Assembly (NCBI RefSeq): GCF_014396385.1
Contig: NZ_CP060716.1
Location: forward strand, 1,612,001-1,676,000
Origin: Leucobacter denitrificans
GTDB taxonomy: Bacteria; Actinomycetota; Actinomycetes; Actinomycetales; Microbacteriaceae
Direction of reading: 5' to 3'
DNA: 64,000 nucleotides
Shown: positions 8,623 to 17,510 of the stretch, piece by piece
Position numbering within the stretch: the stretch's first letter is position 1
Layout: each line of letters opens with the position of its first letter
Position numbers and translations under genes: made by a program
The notes under the pieces: generated by a model
The model's input: the letters and a program-made list of their open reading frames with translations, nothing else
Told to the model about the DNA's origin: nothing
The model's database searches: none

Positions 8623-10845
8623 CTATTCCCCTGCCGACTGCGCGCGCCTGCGCACACTGCGCCAGATGCCGAATCCGAACAGCAGCGCGGCGGCAACGGC
8701 AAGGCTCGCGATAGCAATTGATTCGAGCGATGTGCTGATCGAGACAGGTAGTACGTCGGTTGAGGAGGTGAATTCTTCGTCGGTGCTCGTGACCGAGAGC
8801 AGGATCGAAGATTCGCCCGAGGACACACGGCTTCGCACGGGAACAAGCACGCCCTCGGTTGAGTCCTCGGGCAGCAGAATGTCTGTGAACTGGCGCTCAG
8901 ACATCGAGAGCGCTGCCGAGGTTGGGGCCGCTGAGAGGGTCACAATCGCGTCGAAGGGGAGCGGGTTGCGCAGTTGCACAGGAATCCTGCTCGAGACACC
9001 GACGAGCTGGGCCTTCTTCGTGCCAACGATTGAGACCCCGCTCTGCAACTCCTCGTCACGCTCGAAATAGGCGCGTTCGAGCTCTTCGACGTTTGTGGTG
9101 GCGGCCGCGTTGCGAGTCGCGAACAGGTTCAGAAGGCGCATGCGCTGGTAGCTGTCGAGATACTCGGGATGCACGAGAAGTGCGCGCGTTTCGAGCACAG
9201 CGCTTTCGTTTGCCGCAGCGCGTTCGAGTAATTCGATGCGCTCCGCGTCGGGCTCGGCGGGCTCGAGCACCGCGGTCCCTTCCGCTTGATTCTCGAATGC
9301 AGTCGTTTGCACCCAGTCTTGCGAGATCAGAGATTCGAGCACGTCGATGGGGTCTTCCGAGTCGACGATGCCGCCGCGATCCACTCCCAACACGAGGCCG
9401 TGCTCACTGGTCATTGCCGCGAGCACGAGACGGGCCTGCGCCTGGGCCGCGCCGAGATTACGCTCGGCGTCGGTCGCACCTCCGAGCGCGAGCTGCACGC
9501 CGCTCGTGAGCTCTTCGTCGGTCACCGCCGCCGATCCGTCGCCGAGCGTAGCCTGTGGGCCCCCCGTCAGCGTGACATTGCTCGAATTCACCACTGTGAA
9601 GTCGAGGCCCGAGCGATCGAGCAGCGTCATTGTCTCGTTCGAGACCCGGCCGTCGGCGGGCCACGCACCTGGCAGCCCACCGGGCCAGTCGCCAAGCGCT
9701 GAGAGCGTCGGCTCCCCGGTCACGGGGTCGGCTGCGGTGTCGACCGTCGCCGACACGTCGGTGGCTGGCGCATCGCTTTGTGGATCGTCAGGGTTCTCGG
9801 GATCCGAGTCCGTTCCGCCTGTTCCATCCGACGTTGAGCCCTCACCCTCTGTACCCTCGGCATCAGAACCGGCCTCGTCCTCTGCCTCGCTCTGAGAGCT
9901 CCAAGTGCCGAACCGAGTAATGAAGTCGAGGCCCTGTGGCATAAGCAGCCCTTCGAAGTTCAGGGTTGCTTGCGCCGCGGGATCCGCATCGGCGTACTGC
10001 AGCGTGAAACTCGTGAGCGAACTGCGCTCGAGCCGGGCCAAAAACTCTTGCGCCGACTCGGGCGCTTCGTCGCCGTACGCACGCACGGCCGCAATAATGC
10101 GTGGATCAATCGCGAGCATCGCATCGGTCTGCGTCGCAAAGTCGAGGAGGTCGTCGAGGCCCGGCACTGCGTCTTCGAGCTGAGGGCGCGAGGGCATCGA
10201 GTGCACGTCTTCGGGGAGCAGAAGGGGAACGATGAACGAGACCTTGACGTTCGCAGTCGGATCGCTCGTGCCCTGCCACACGATGGGGCTGTAGGCGGTG
10301 AGGGCGGCTTGGCTGCTCGACTCAGCCGCGACATACTTCGCGTAGAGGCGATACACGCCAGGCTCGGTGGAAAGAGCGAAGGGCACCTCATCCATTGGCA
10401 CGGTGACCGTGACTTCCTGCTCGCTCGCGGCGGCCGTCACCCCGATCTGCTCGGTCGCAACAACAACAGGCGCGGGCCGATTGTCGCTCTCTGCAACCTC
10501 AGGGCCCGTCGGCAAGATCACGCTGCCAGACACGATCTGATCGCCGAGAGAGAGCTCAATCGACCCGTCGGGCAGGCTGCGCTTTCCTGAGTTTCGCAGG
10601 AGCACGCGAAACTCGACCTCCTCTTGCGTCGCAAGAATGACCGGATCCACCGGGGCGACAACGAACTCGACGTCCTCCGTAACCGCTGCTTCATCGGCCG
10701 CGTCTTCAGCCGCATCGATTTCGCCGGATTCCTCGGTTGCGTGGGCCACGGCGAGGCTGTTCGCCTGCACGAGCACCCCGGTGAGAGGAAGAGCGAGCGC
10801 CAGCAACCAGGCAGCCCACACACCGGGGCCTCGTGTTACTCGCAT
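8623..10845 (-). CDS. DUF6049 family secreted, membrane-anchored protein
   Basis: 740 residues. It has an N-terminal signal (RGPGVWAAWLLALALPLTGV), a long extracytoplasmic region, and a C-terminal transmembrane helix (IAIASLAVAAALLFGFGIW) followed by a basic tail. A stretch rich in Asp, Glu, Ser, Thr and Gly (about residues 310-375) looks like a flexible linker. It is the counterpart of M. tuberculosis Rv3909, judged by position next to pcnA and by topology. Its function is unknown, but the conserved setting beside murJ in other actinobacteria suggests a cell-envelope role. Confidence 0.75.
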   Translation of the reverse strand: MRVTRGPGVWAAWLLALALPLTGVLVQANSLAVAHATEESGEIDAAEDAADEAAVTEDVEFVVAPVDPVILATQEEVEFRVLLRNSGKRSLPDGSIELSLGDQIVSGSVILPTGPEVAESDNRPAPVVVATEQIGVTAAASEQEVTVTVPMDEVPFALSTEPGVYRLYAKYVAAESSSQAALTAYSPIVWQGTSDPTANVKVSFIVPLLLPEDVHSMPSRPQLEDAVPGLDDLLDFATQTDAMLAIDPRIIAAVRAYGDEAPESAQEFLARLERSSLTSFTLQYADADPAAQATLNFEGLLMPQGLDFITRFGTWSSQSEAEDEAGSDAEGTEGEGSTSDGTGGTDSDPENPDDPQSDAPATDVSATVDTAADPVTGEPTLSALGDWPGGLPGAWPADGRVSNETMTLLDRSGLDFTVVNSSNVTLTGGPQATLGDGSAAVTDEELTSGVQLALGGATDAERNLGAAQAQARLVLAAMTSEHGLVLGVDRGGIVDSEDPIDVLESLISQDWVQTTAFENQAEGTAVLEPAEPDAERIELLERAAANESAVLETRALLVHPEYLDSYQRMRLLNLFATRNAAATTNVEELERAYFERDEELQSGVSIVGTKKAQLVGVSSRIPVQLRNPLPFDAIVTLSAAPTSAALSMSERQFTDILLPEDSTEGVLVPVRSRVSSGESSILLSVTSTDEEFTSSTDVLPVSISTSLESIAIASLAVAAALLFGFGIWRSVRRRAQSAGE

Positions 10846-10875
10846 GGGCTTAAGTTTAGGGTTGCGCAGCCCAGG

Positions 10876-10881
10876 TAACCT
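10876..10881 (+). promoter_or_regulatory. Putative -10 box, leaderless pcnA
   Basis: TAACCT ends 6 bases before the GTG start at 10888, with no Shine-Dalgarno sequence between. It lies in the 42-base gap shared with the divergent DUF6049 gene. Confidence 0.4.
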
Positions 10882-10887
10882 TAATGG

Positions 10888-12333
10888 GTGCTTTCTCTTG
10901 CAGAATCTATGGCTGCCCTTCAGCGGATCGCGGACTCCAAACCCGTGTCAACGCTCGCTGCGGCGTTCGCTGATGCGGGCTACGAGTTCGCGCTCGTAGG
11001 CGGGCCGGTGCGCGATGCCCTGCTTGGCCGCGCTGTGACGGATCTTGATTTTACGACCTCGGCGAAGCCTGACGAGACGCGCGCTATTCTTGAGCGCCTC
11101 ACGAAGAATATTTGGGATGTTGGCCGCGATTTTGGCACCATCGCCGCGAAGCTCGACGGCGAGACGGTCGAGATCACGACGTATCGCGCTGACACTTACA
11201 GCGACGACTCGCGCAAGCCAGACGTAGCATTCGGGGACTCGATCGAGGGCGATCTCGTACGTCGTGATTTCACGATCAATGCGCTCGCGCTGCTACTCCC
11301 CGAGATGCGGCTCGTCGACGTGTCTGGCGGCGTCGAAGATCTGCTCGCCGGGCGCATCAAGACGCCTGGCGAACCCGAGGTGTCGTTCACTGACGATCCA
11401 CTGCGCATGTTGCGTGCCGCCCGGTTCTCGTCGCAGCTCGAATTCGAGGTGGATCCAGACACCGAGGCCGCAATGGTGCGGTTTGCTGAGCGGCTCGACA
11501 TTATTTCTGCTGAGCGAATTCGCGAGGAACTCGTGAAGCTGCTCGCAACCGGCGACCCCGTGCCCGGGATCCGGTTGCTCGTCGATACCGGGCTAGCGGA
11601 GCGTTTCTTGCCCGAGCTTGTGGCCCTCGGGACGACGCAGGACGACCACGGGCGCCACAAAGACGTGTACGAGCACAGTCTTACCGTGCTGCGGCAGGCG
11701 ATTGAGCTGGAAGAGGCTCGACACGGGGACAGCGAGGGTGGGCCCGACATCGTGCTGCGCCTCGCGGCGCTGTTGCACGACATTGGCAAGCCCGCGACGC
11801 GGAGGTTCGAGCGCGGAGGCGTGACCTTTCACCACCACGACGTGGTTGGAGCGAAGCTCGCGAAGAAGCGCTTGCGCGAGCTGCGCTTCGACAACGACAC
11901 GATTAAGAAGGTGTCGAGGCTCATCGAACTGCACCTGCGCTTCTTCGGGTACAGCGACCAGCAGTGGACCGACTCGGCAGTGCGGCGCTACGTGCGCGAC
12001 GCCGGTGACGTGCTCGAGCAACTGCACATCATCACTCGCGCAGACGTGACCACAAGAAACCGTCGCAAGGCCGAGCGCCTTGAGCACGCCTACGATGACA
12101 TCGAGCGGCGGATCGCTGAGCTTGCCGAAGCTGAAGAACTCGCGGCCGTGCGGCCCGAGCTCGATGGTGCCGAGATCATGCGGTTGCTCGATATTCCGCC
12201 GGGTCCGGTGGTTGGTAAAGCCTATGCCTACATGCTCGAGGTTCGGCTCGACGAGGGCCCAATCGGCAAGGAGGCAGCCGAAGCGCGGCTTCGGGCGTGG
12301 GCAGCAGAGAACGGGATAGGGACTGATGAGTGA
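10888..12333 (+). CDS. pcnA: CCA tRNA nucleotidyltransferase
   Basis: 481 residues. The nucleotidyltransferase signature is complete: ALVGGPVRDALLGR (residues 36-49) followed by the metal-binding DLDF at 52-55. The C-terminal part has an HD phosphohydrolase motif, LLHDIGKPATRR. It adds or repairs the 3' CCA end of tRNAs. GTG 10888 is chosen because of the -10 box 6 bases upstream; an in-frame ATG lies at 10909. It overlaps the next gene by 8 bases, which suggests translational coupling. Confidence 0.93.
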   Translation: MLSLAESMAALQRIADSKPVSTLAAAFADAGYEFALVGGPVRDALLGRAVTDLDFTTSAKPDETRAILERLTKNIWDVGRDFGTIAAKLDGETVEITTYRADTYSDDSRKPDVAFGDSIEGDLVRRDFTINALALLLPEMRLVDVSGGVEDLLAGRIKTPGEPEVSFTDDPLRMLRAARFSSQLEFEVDPDTEAAMVRFAERLDIISAERIREELVKLLATGDPVPGIRLLVDTGLAERFLPELVALGTTQDDHGRHKDVYEHSLTVLRQAIELEEARHGDSEGGPDIVLRLAALLHDIGKPATRRFERGGVTFHHHDVVGAKLAKKRLRELRFDNDTIKKVSRLIELHLRFFGYSDQQWTDSAVRRYVRDAGDVLEQLHIITRADVTTRNRRKAERLEHAYDDIERRIAELAEAEELAAVRPELDGAEIMRLLDIPPGPVVGKAYAYMLEVRLDEGPIGKEAAEARLRAWAAENGIGTDE

Positions 12334-13144
12334 CGCTGAAGTGAAGCCTGCGGTTCACGAGTGGTTCGGCGGTGCAGTGCGCGTGCTCTTTGTGCACGCG
12401 CACCCCGACGACGAGACAATCACCACGGGTGGAACACTTGCGGCGCTCGCCGAAGCCGGACTCGAACCCCTACTCGTTACGTTGACGCGCGGGGAGCAGG
12501 GCGAGGTCGTTCCCGGGCCGCTTGAGGCGATGGCTGCGGCTCACGGCCTTGCTGTAGTGCGCCAGAATGAGCTCAAGAACGCGCTCGCGATGCTCGGTCT
12601 CGAACGCCACGTGTTCCTCGGAGTTCCGCCAGCGCGTGCCGCCGACCTTGAACCGACGATCTACGAAGACTCAGGCATGTCGTGGCTGCCAGACGGTCGC
12701 GCCGGTGCGTCGGAGAACGCCTCGGCTGACTCGTTGACCACGGTTCCAGCCGTTGAGTCACTCACCGACCTTTTAGCGGTCGCCAACGACTCCGGCGCCG
12801 GCGCGATCGTGAGCTACGACGATGGCGGCGGGTACGGACACCCTGACCACGTGCATGCGCACTGCATCGCTCGTGCCGTCGCAATGGCGCTTCAGCTGCC
12901 GTTCTGGGAGATCGTGTCGGGTGACGTTGCCGATATAGGTGCTGACACAAATGCTGACACTGTTGCTGACACTGCGGTCGAGGCCCACGACATCTCCCCC
13001 TGGTACGAGCGCAAGCAGGCAGCACTCCGCACACACACCACGCAGCTTTCGGTAGACGGTGATGACATTGTGCATGTGGGCGGGCAGCGCCACCCCATTG
13101 GTCGCGTTGAGCGGTTCAGGCGCGTGGATGATCCACTTCGGTGA
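12326..13144 (+). CDS. PIG-L family deacetylase, MshB-like
   Basis: 272 residues of the LmbE/PIG-L zinc deacetylase family. The zinc motif AHPDDE is at residues 25-30, and a second metal-site motif appears in YDDGGGYGHPDHVHAH. These match MshB, which deacetylates GlcNAc-inositol in mycothiol synthesis, and its paralogue Mca. MshA and inositol-phosphate synthase are encoded within 4 kb, so a mycothiol role is likely. The exact substrate is not provable from sequence. It is somewhat shorter than typical MshB (about 300). A short ADTN/ADTV/ADTA insert lies before the C-terminal region. Confidence 0.75.
   Translation: MSDAEVKPAVHEWFGGAVRVLFVHAHPDDETITTGGTLAALAEAGLEPLLVTLTRGEQGEVVPGPLEAMAAAHGLAVVRQNELKNALAMLGLERHVFLGVPPARAADLEPTIYEDSGMSWLPDGRAGASENASADSLTTVPAVESLTDLLAVANDSGAGAIVSYDDGGGYGHPDHVHAHCIARAVAMALQLPFWEIVSGDVADIGADTNADTVADTAVEAHDISPWYERKQAALRTHTTQLSVDGDDIVHVGGQRHPIGRVERFRRVDDPLR
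12941..12976 (+). repeat. Three tandem 12-bp units inside the deacetylase gene
   Basis: GCTGACACAAAT, GCTGACACTGTT and GCTGACACTGCG follow one another and encode ADTN-ADTV-ADTA. The period is a multiple of three, so copy number can change without breaking the frame. Confidence 0.7.
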
Positions 13145-13297
13145 CCGACCCGGTTGACCAGCTCGGACGACCGCCAGCAGCGACCCAATCGGGCGATCCA
13201 CATCCCCTATCGCAGGTGTCAGGCGAGCACCCATCTCGGGCGAGTAAAGTAGAGAGTTGGGCCATCGCCCGGGCTTGAGAAGAGAATTGAGATTTCG

Positions 13298-14365
13298 ATG
13301 AGTGTCAAAGTCGCCCTTGCGGGCATCGGAAACTGTGTAAGTTCGCTGGTTCAGGGAGTCGAGTACTACCGGAACGCTGATGACAATGAACAGGTTCCGG
13401 GCCTTATGCACGTTCGACTCGGCGGGTATCACGTCTCAGATCTCGAGTTCGTTGCCGCGTTCGATGTCGACGCGCAGAAGGTTGGCCTCGACCTCTCAGA
13501 GGCCATTTGGCAGAGCCTGAACAACACGATCAAGTTCTCTGACGTGCCGCACATTGGGCTCGAGGTGCTGCGAGGCCCAACGCTCGACGGCCTCGGTATC
13601 TACTACCGCGACGTTGTCGAGGAGTCGACCGTGACGCCCGTTGACGTTGCGCAGGTCCTGCGCGACACCGGGGCAGAGGTGCTCGCCTGCTACCTTCCCG
13701 TTGGTAGCGAAGAAGCAGTGAAGTTTTACGCGCAGGCTGCGCTTGAAGCCGGTGTCGCCTTTGTGAACGCGATACCTGTGTTTGTCGCGAGCGACCCAGA
13801 GTGGGCTGCGAAGTTCGTCGAGGCCGGCCTGCCGATCGTCGGCGACGATATCAAGAGCCAGGTCGGTGCCACCATCACGCACCGGGTGCTCGCGCGCCTC
13901 ATGGAGAGCCGTGGAATCGCGCTCGACCACACCTATCAGCTGAACGTCGGCGGCAACATGGACTTCAAAAACATGCTTGAGCGCAATCGCCTGCACTCGA
14001 AGAAGATCTCGAAGACCCAGGCAGTGACATCGAACATCGTCGCCAATCTGCCCGAAGAAGACGTGCACGTTGGCCCGAGCGATCACGTGCCGTGGCTAGA
14101 AGATCGCAAGTTTGCGTTTGTGCGCCTTGAGGGGCGAGGCTTCGGCGACGTGCCGATGAGTCTTGAGTACAAGCTTGAGGTGTGGGATTCACCGAACTCG
14201 GCCGGAACGATGATCGATGCGATCCGCACGGCCAAGGTCGCGCTTGATCGCGGTCACGCCGGGCCCGTCGAGGCCGCGTCTGCGTACTTCATGAAGTCGC
14301 CGCCCGTGCAGAAGCCCGACAGCGAGGCGCGCGCCGAGCTCGAGGCCTTCCTCGCCGGGGAGTAG
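13298..14365 (+). CDS. ino1: Inositol-3-phosphate synthase
   Basis: 355 residues. The N-terminus [18 protein letters not shown] is the NAD-binding loop of actinobacterial myo-inositol-1-phosphate synthases, and the central [12 protein letters not shown] and LNVGGNMDF segments belong to the catalytic domain. It makes inositol phosphate from glucose 6-phosphate, feeding mycothiol and, where present, phosphatidylinositol. mshA, which uses its product, lies about 1.2 kb away on the other strand. A TAAAGT box at 13245-13250 could be its -10, but no good -35 was seen. Confidence 0.92.
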   Translation: MSVKVALAGIGNCVSSLVQGVEYYRNADDNEQVPGLMHVRLGGYHVSDLEFVAAFDVDAQKVGLDLSEAIWQSLNNTIKFSDVPHIGLEVLRGPTLDGLGIYYRDVVEESTVTPVDVAQVLRDTGAEVLACYLPVGSEEAVKFYAQAALEAGVAFVNAIPVFVASDPEWAAKFVEAGLPIVGDDIKSQVGATITHRVLARLMESRGIALDHTYQLNVGGNMDFKNMLERNRLHSKKISKTQAVTSNIVANLPEEDVHVGPSDHVPWLEDRKFAFVRLEGRGFGDVPMSLEYKLEVWDSPNSAGTMIDAIRTAKVALDRGHAGPVEAASAYFMKSPPVQKPDSEARAELEAFLAGE

Positions 14366-14370
14366 GGGGC

Positions 14371-14460
14371 TCCCTTCCTCCTTCCCCTTCTCCTTAACCA
14401 CCCACGACTTCCTCCCCAACCTCCCTCCCTCAGCATCCCCCAATTCCTCTGCTGCATCCC
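14371..14460 (+). repeat. Polypyrimidine tract after inositol-phosphate synthase
   Basis: About 90 bases that are nearly all C and T on the + strand, with runs such as TCCCTTCCTCCTTCCCC and CTCCCTCCCT. It contains no gene, and no hairpin terminator was seen. The rest of the gap to 14575 shows nothing further that I recognise, apart from a weak match at 14463-14500 to a segment at 38508-38545. Confidence 0.6.
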
Positions 14461-14575
14461 AGGATCGGCGCAGAAACCTCAGTGATTTTGGCCCTCAAGG
14501 TCGTACTTCTTCACGCAGATTCTGAAGAGGCTGAGCGAGGAAGGTTAGGTAGGCAGGGTTGTTGGGTGGAGCCCT

Positions 14576-15508
14576 TCACTGCGCGGCAACGATGGCGGCG
14601 GCTAACCGCCCCAAGAACCGTCGTGGATCGCGAAGGTCAAGCGCCGTCACGAGTAGCACCCGCCAACCCGCCGCACGCATGGCTTCGTGGCGCTCGTTGT
14701 CGCGCCGTGCTTGCTCGGCGCCACCTTCGAAGTGGTACTGTCCCTCGTAATCAATGGCAATCTTCCACTCGGGATACCCGAGGTCGGCATGCAATAGCTG
14801 ACTTTCAATCGGCACAGGGCAACAGGTGATGGGTTCGGGCAGACCGGCAGCCCGAATGAGCAACCGGGTGTGAGTCTCAGTCGGCGATTCGACACCCGTG
14901 CGGAGTAGAGGCAGTGCTTCCCGGAGCCTGCCAACACCGGTGCACCCTGAGAAGCGGCGCACCGAGTCTCGCAGGTTGTCAAGAGAAGACATGGGTGCCG
15001 CCCAACGGTCTTTCCCTGAGATGAGGAAGTCGCCGACGATTACGAGCTCCTCTAAATCGGCGACAGGAGCAAGTAGAGCCCAAACGTCTTCTGGGGAGGG
15101 CACCCAGTAGGGTGCCTCGGGGAGACTACTCAGTACACCGTCACCTATTTGCATGCCTGAAACCCCCTGTCGAGTAGGCGGTCTAATCGGGCGAACCGCC
15201 CCAACGTCAACGTGATTGCCAGCGTTGCGCGCCAGTCGTCCGTTCGGCAACCCAAGGAGCTTTGCAGCGGTTCGCCGAGTGAAAAACTGTCCCGGTCTCA
15301 GGCAAAGCGCGATTGAAGCGACCCGGGTTTCAAAAGCCTGCGGATCCACACCCGGCGCAGTGACGACACCGTGGGTCGACCTGCCAATGCCTTTTGCGTA
15401 GAGACGCCATCGGTGAGTACCCGAGTCGAGCAGGGTGCCCACCCGCGCAATGGGGATGTGCTTTGAGGATTGATACCCGGAGTTTTGAAACGGAGCAAGT
15501 GGACGCAT
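14576..15508 (-). CDS. DUF559/Vsr-like endonuclease-fold protein of unknown role
   Basis: 310 residues from ATG 15508. The N-terminal half is a domain with a possible winged helix, as in AbiEi-type proteins (RPGQFFTRRTAAKLLGLPNG). The C-terminus resembles the DUF559 restriction-endonuclease-like fold: IAIDYEGQYHFEGG, QARRDNERHEAMRAAGWRVL and a Leu/Arg-rich last helix. Such genes are common single copies in Microbacteriaceae and have no established function. The start is uncertain; the frame is open to 15658, but the extra residues are Arg/Pro-rich and look non-coding. No clear ribosome-binding site was seen. Confidence 0.6.
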   Translation of the reverse strand: MRPLAPFQNSGYQSSKHIPIARVGTLLDSGTHRWRLYAKGIGRSTHGVVTAPGVDPQAFETRVASIALCLRPGQFFTRRTAAKLLGLPNGRLARNAGNHVDVGAVRPIRPPTRQGVSGMQIGDGVLSSLPEAPYWVPSPEDVWALLAPVADLEELVIVGDFLISGKDRWAAPMSSLDNLRDSVRRFSGCTGVGRLREALPLLRTGVESPTETHTRLLIRAAGLPEPITCCPVPIESQLLHADLGYPEWKIAIDYEGQYHFEGGAEQARRDNERHEAMRAAGWRVLLVTALDLRDPRRFLGRLAAAIVAAQ

Positions 15509-15609
15509 GGCCGAAACGCTACGTGCGTGATGGCGCGGAAGGTTGGTTTTGCACAGTCGAGCGAGAGGAAATCTGGCAAATATCAGTTGTGGACGGAGAT
15601 GGGGTGGGG

Positions 15610-16935
15610 TTAGTGGCGGGCGTAGATGCGCTCGAGAGCTTCGGCGTGCGCGGCCCAATTGTGTTGTTCGGCGTGATGGCGGGCTGATTGGCCAAGCGCT
15701 GCGCGGCGGTGTGGATCGGCAATCAGCGCCGCAATCCCTCGCCCCCAGTTGTGTGGATCGCGATCCGCCAAGTGCACACCCGCCACACCATCGGGCGCCG
15801 CTTCAACGAGACCCGTGTGACCGCCCGCGAGGATTGGCACGCCTGACGCCCCGGCCTCAAGTGCTGTGAGGCCGAAGGTTTCGGAGTGCGAAGGAACCAG
15901 CACTAGCGCACTCGAAGCGAGGAGCTCGGCGGCCTGCTCACGGGTCTGGGCAGGGAGAAAGCGCACGCGATCCAATATTGAATACTCGGCGCAGAGCTCG
16001 CGCAGGTTGTTGGCATAGGCCTCTGCGCCGGGGGTCGGCTCCCCCGCGATGACCAACTCGGTGCTGGCGGCGAGTTCGGGGTAGGTTCGCGCGAACTCCC
16101 CCATCGCTCGGATCGCGAGATCTTGGCCCTTGAGCGGCTGCACGCGACCGAGCACCGTGATGCGCAGAGGGCTGCCTGGCGTGTGGGCAGGGTCGGTCGA
16201 CTCCTCTACTGCGAGCGGTGCCGAGGTTGATCGAGTCGGTTGGGGCTGAGCCAGAGGCTGTGGCTGGAATGGGGGTCGCGGCCGAAACAGCGAGGTGTCG
16301 ACGCCCGGATGCACGACGGCAGAGCCGATGCGGGGGGATTCGCAGTACTGCTCAACCGCGTCGAGCTCGCTGGCGCTTGCCGCAATGACAAAGCAGCGCT
16401 GTGTGAGCTCGAGTTCGGCTTCTAGGCGTACCAATGGCTCGGGACTGTCTCCGGGGGCGAGTCGCGCATTTTTCTGCGCACCCAGCGTGTGAAAGGTGAG
16501 GTGTGGAGGGTTTGTGGATCCACCTGCGACCCCAAAGGCTTCGAGTGCCGCGACCCCACTCAACCAGTAGTGCGCGTGCACCGCATCGAACTTGCCGAGG
16601 GCCCTGAGCCCCTGTGCAAACTCGGAGACGACATCGGGAAGCTGTTCTTTGCGCAGTGCAGGGTCGCCCGCCGGAAGCACGTGCAAGGTAACGCTCCCGG
16701 GCACTGCCAGAATGCCCGCCGAGGCAGTGCGCTCTCCCGTGGCCAAGTATTTGTCTGAGACTGGGTACTCCCCCGCACGAAGTTCGCTCGTTTCGCGCGT
16801 CACCATGACGACGTCGTGACCTCGGGCCGCTAGAGCACGAGCGGCCTCGGACACGACGACGTTCATTCCGCCCGCGTCGCCAGAACCCGGCGCGGCCACT
16901 GGTGAGGTGTGCATAGAGACGAGGGCGATCCGCAT
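15610..16935 (-). CDS. mshA: D-inositol-3-phosphate glycosyltransferase (mycothiol synthesis)
   Basis: 441 residues of the GT-B glycosyltransferase family 4. The N-terminus MRIALVSMHTSPVAAPGSGD and then AGGMNVVV is the MshA signature. The C-terminal nucleotide-sugar domain shows VLGRVQPLKGQDLAI and the E-x7-E motif SHSETFGLTALEAGASG. It couples GlcNAc to inositol phosphate as the first committed step of mycothiol synthesis. ATG 16935 is chosen since it opens directly into the first strand. It is divergent from the rpsF operon. Confidence 0.92.
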   Translation of the reverse strand: MRIALVSMHTSPVAAPGSGDAGGMNVVVSEAARALAARGHDVVMVTRETSELRAGEYPVSDKYLATGERTASAGILAVPGSVTLHVLPAGDPALRKEQLPDVVSEFAQGLRALGKFDAVHAHYWLSGVAALEAFGVAGGSTNPPHLTFHTLGAQKNARLAPGDSPEPLVRLEAELELTQRCFVIAASASELDAVEQYCESPRIGSAVVHPGVDTSLFRPRPPFQPQPLAQPQPTRSTSAPLAVEESTDPAHTPGSPLRITVLGRVQPLKGQDLAIRAMGEFARTYPELAASTELVIAGEPTPGAEAYANNLRELCAEYSILDRVRFLPAQTREQAAELLASSALVLVPSHSETFGLTALEAGASGVPILAGGHTGLVEAAPDGVAGVHLADRDPHNWGRGIAALIADPHRRAALGQSARHHAEQHNWAAHAEALERIYARH

Positions 16936-17006
16936 GAAAGCAATCGTTCCATGGAATCTCAACTTTCGTGGGCCGAGCCCGGGTCGTGGAGGCGAGATAT
17001 CTCGGG

Positions 17007-17035
17007 ATGACGGGCACGCCATGAAGTGATAAGCT
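17007..17035 (+). promoter_or_regulatory. Putative promoter of the rpsF operon
   Basis: ATGACG (17007-17012) and TAAGCT (17030-17035) are 17 bases apart and could be -35 and -10 boxes. This would give a leader of roughly 105 bases before rpsF, containing the hairpin described next. Confidence 0.35.
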
Positions 17036-17090
17036 GTTCAGGTTGTCTGTGTGTTCGGCACTCTGCTGTTCGCACAGAAACAATGCACAA

Positions 17091-17141
17091 ACACCCTCCT
17101 GCCACAGAAATCCTGTGGCCGTTAAGTCCGAAGGAGGTGGG
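17091..17141 (+). promoter_or_regulatory. Structured rpsF leader, likely S6:S18 autoregulatory element
   Basis: CCTCCT (17095-17100) can pair with AGGAGG (17132-17137), which is the rpsF Shine-Dalgarno sequence. The enclosed region has a perfect 7-bp hairpin, GCCACAG (17101-17107) with CTGTGGC (17113-17119), next to a CCG triplet. An S6:S18-binding leader with a conserved CCG is known in many bacteria upstream of rpsF. The fold here is my reading by eye. Confidence 0.55.
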
Positions 17142-17147
17142 TCAGTA

Positions 17148-17507
17148 ATGCATACATACGAACTCATGGTGATCCTCGATCCCGGTATCGATGAGCGCAC
17201 TGTGGCCCCGAGCATGGACAAGTTCCTCGGCGTTATCCGCAATGCGGGTGGCGAGATCGAGAACGTGGACATCTGGGGCAAGCGCCGTCTCGCATACGAG
17301 ATCAACAAGCAGTCTGAGGGCATCTACGTCGTCGTGAACTTCACCGCGACCCCTGAGGCAACCGCTGAGCTCGACCGCCAGCTGGGCCTCTCAGAAGCCG
17401 TGCTTCGCACCAAGGTGCTGCGTGCCGATGAGCTCATTGCTCAGCGTGCCGCAAAGGCAAAGCGTGACCAGGCTAAGGCCGCTCGCGCTGCTAAGGTTGG
17501 CGCATAG
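17148..17507 (+). CDS. rpsF: 30S ribosomal protein S6
   Basis: 119 residues. [19 protein letters not shown] and the segment [19 protein letters not shown] are characteristic of S6. ATG 17148 is used because AAGGAGGTGG lies 8 bases upstream; the frame is open further upstream, but that part forms the leader. S6 binds 16S rRNA together with S18, whose gene is two places downstream. The Lys/Ala-rich tail ([15 protein letters not shown]) is usual in actinobacteria. Confidence 0.97.
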   Translation: MHTYELMVILDPGIDERTVAPSMDKFLGVIRNAGGEIENVDIWGKRRLAYEINKQSEGIYVVVNFTATPEATAELDRQLGLSEAVLRTKVLRADELIAQRAAKAKRDQAKAARAAKVGA

Positions 17508-17510
17508 CTT

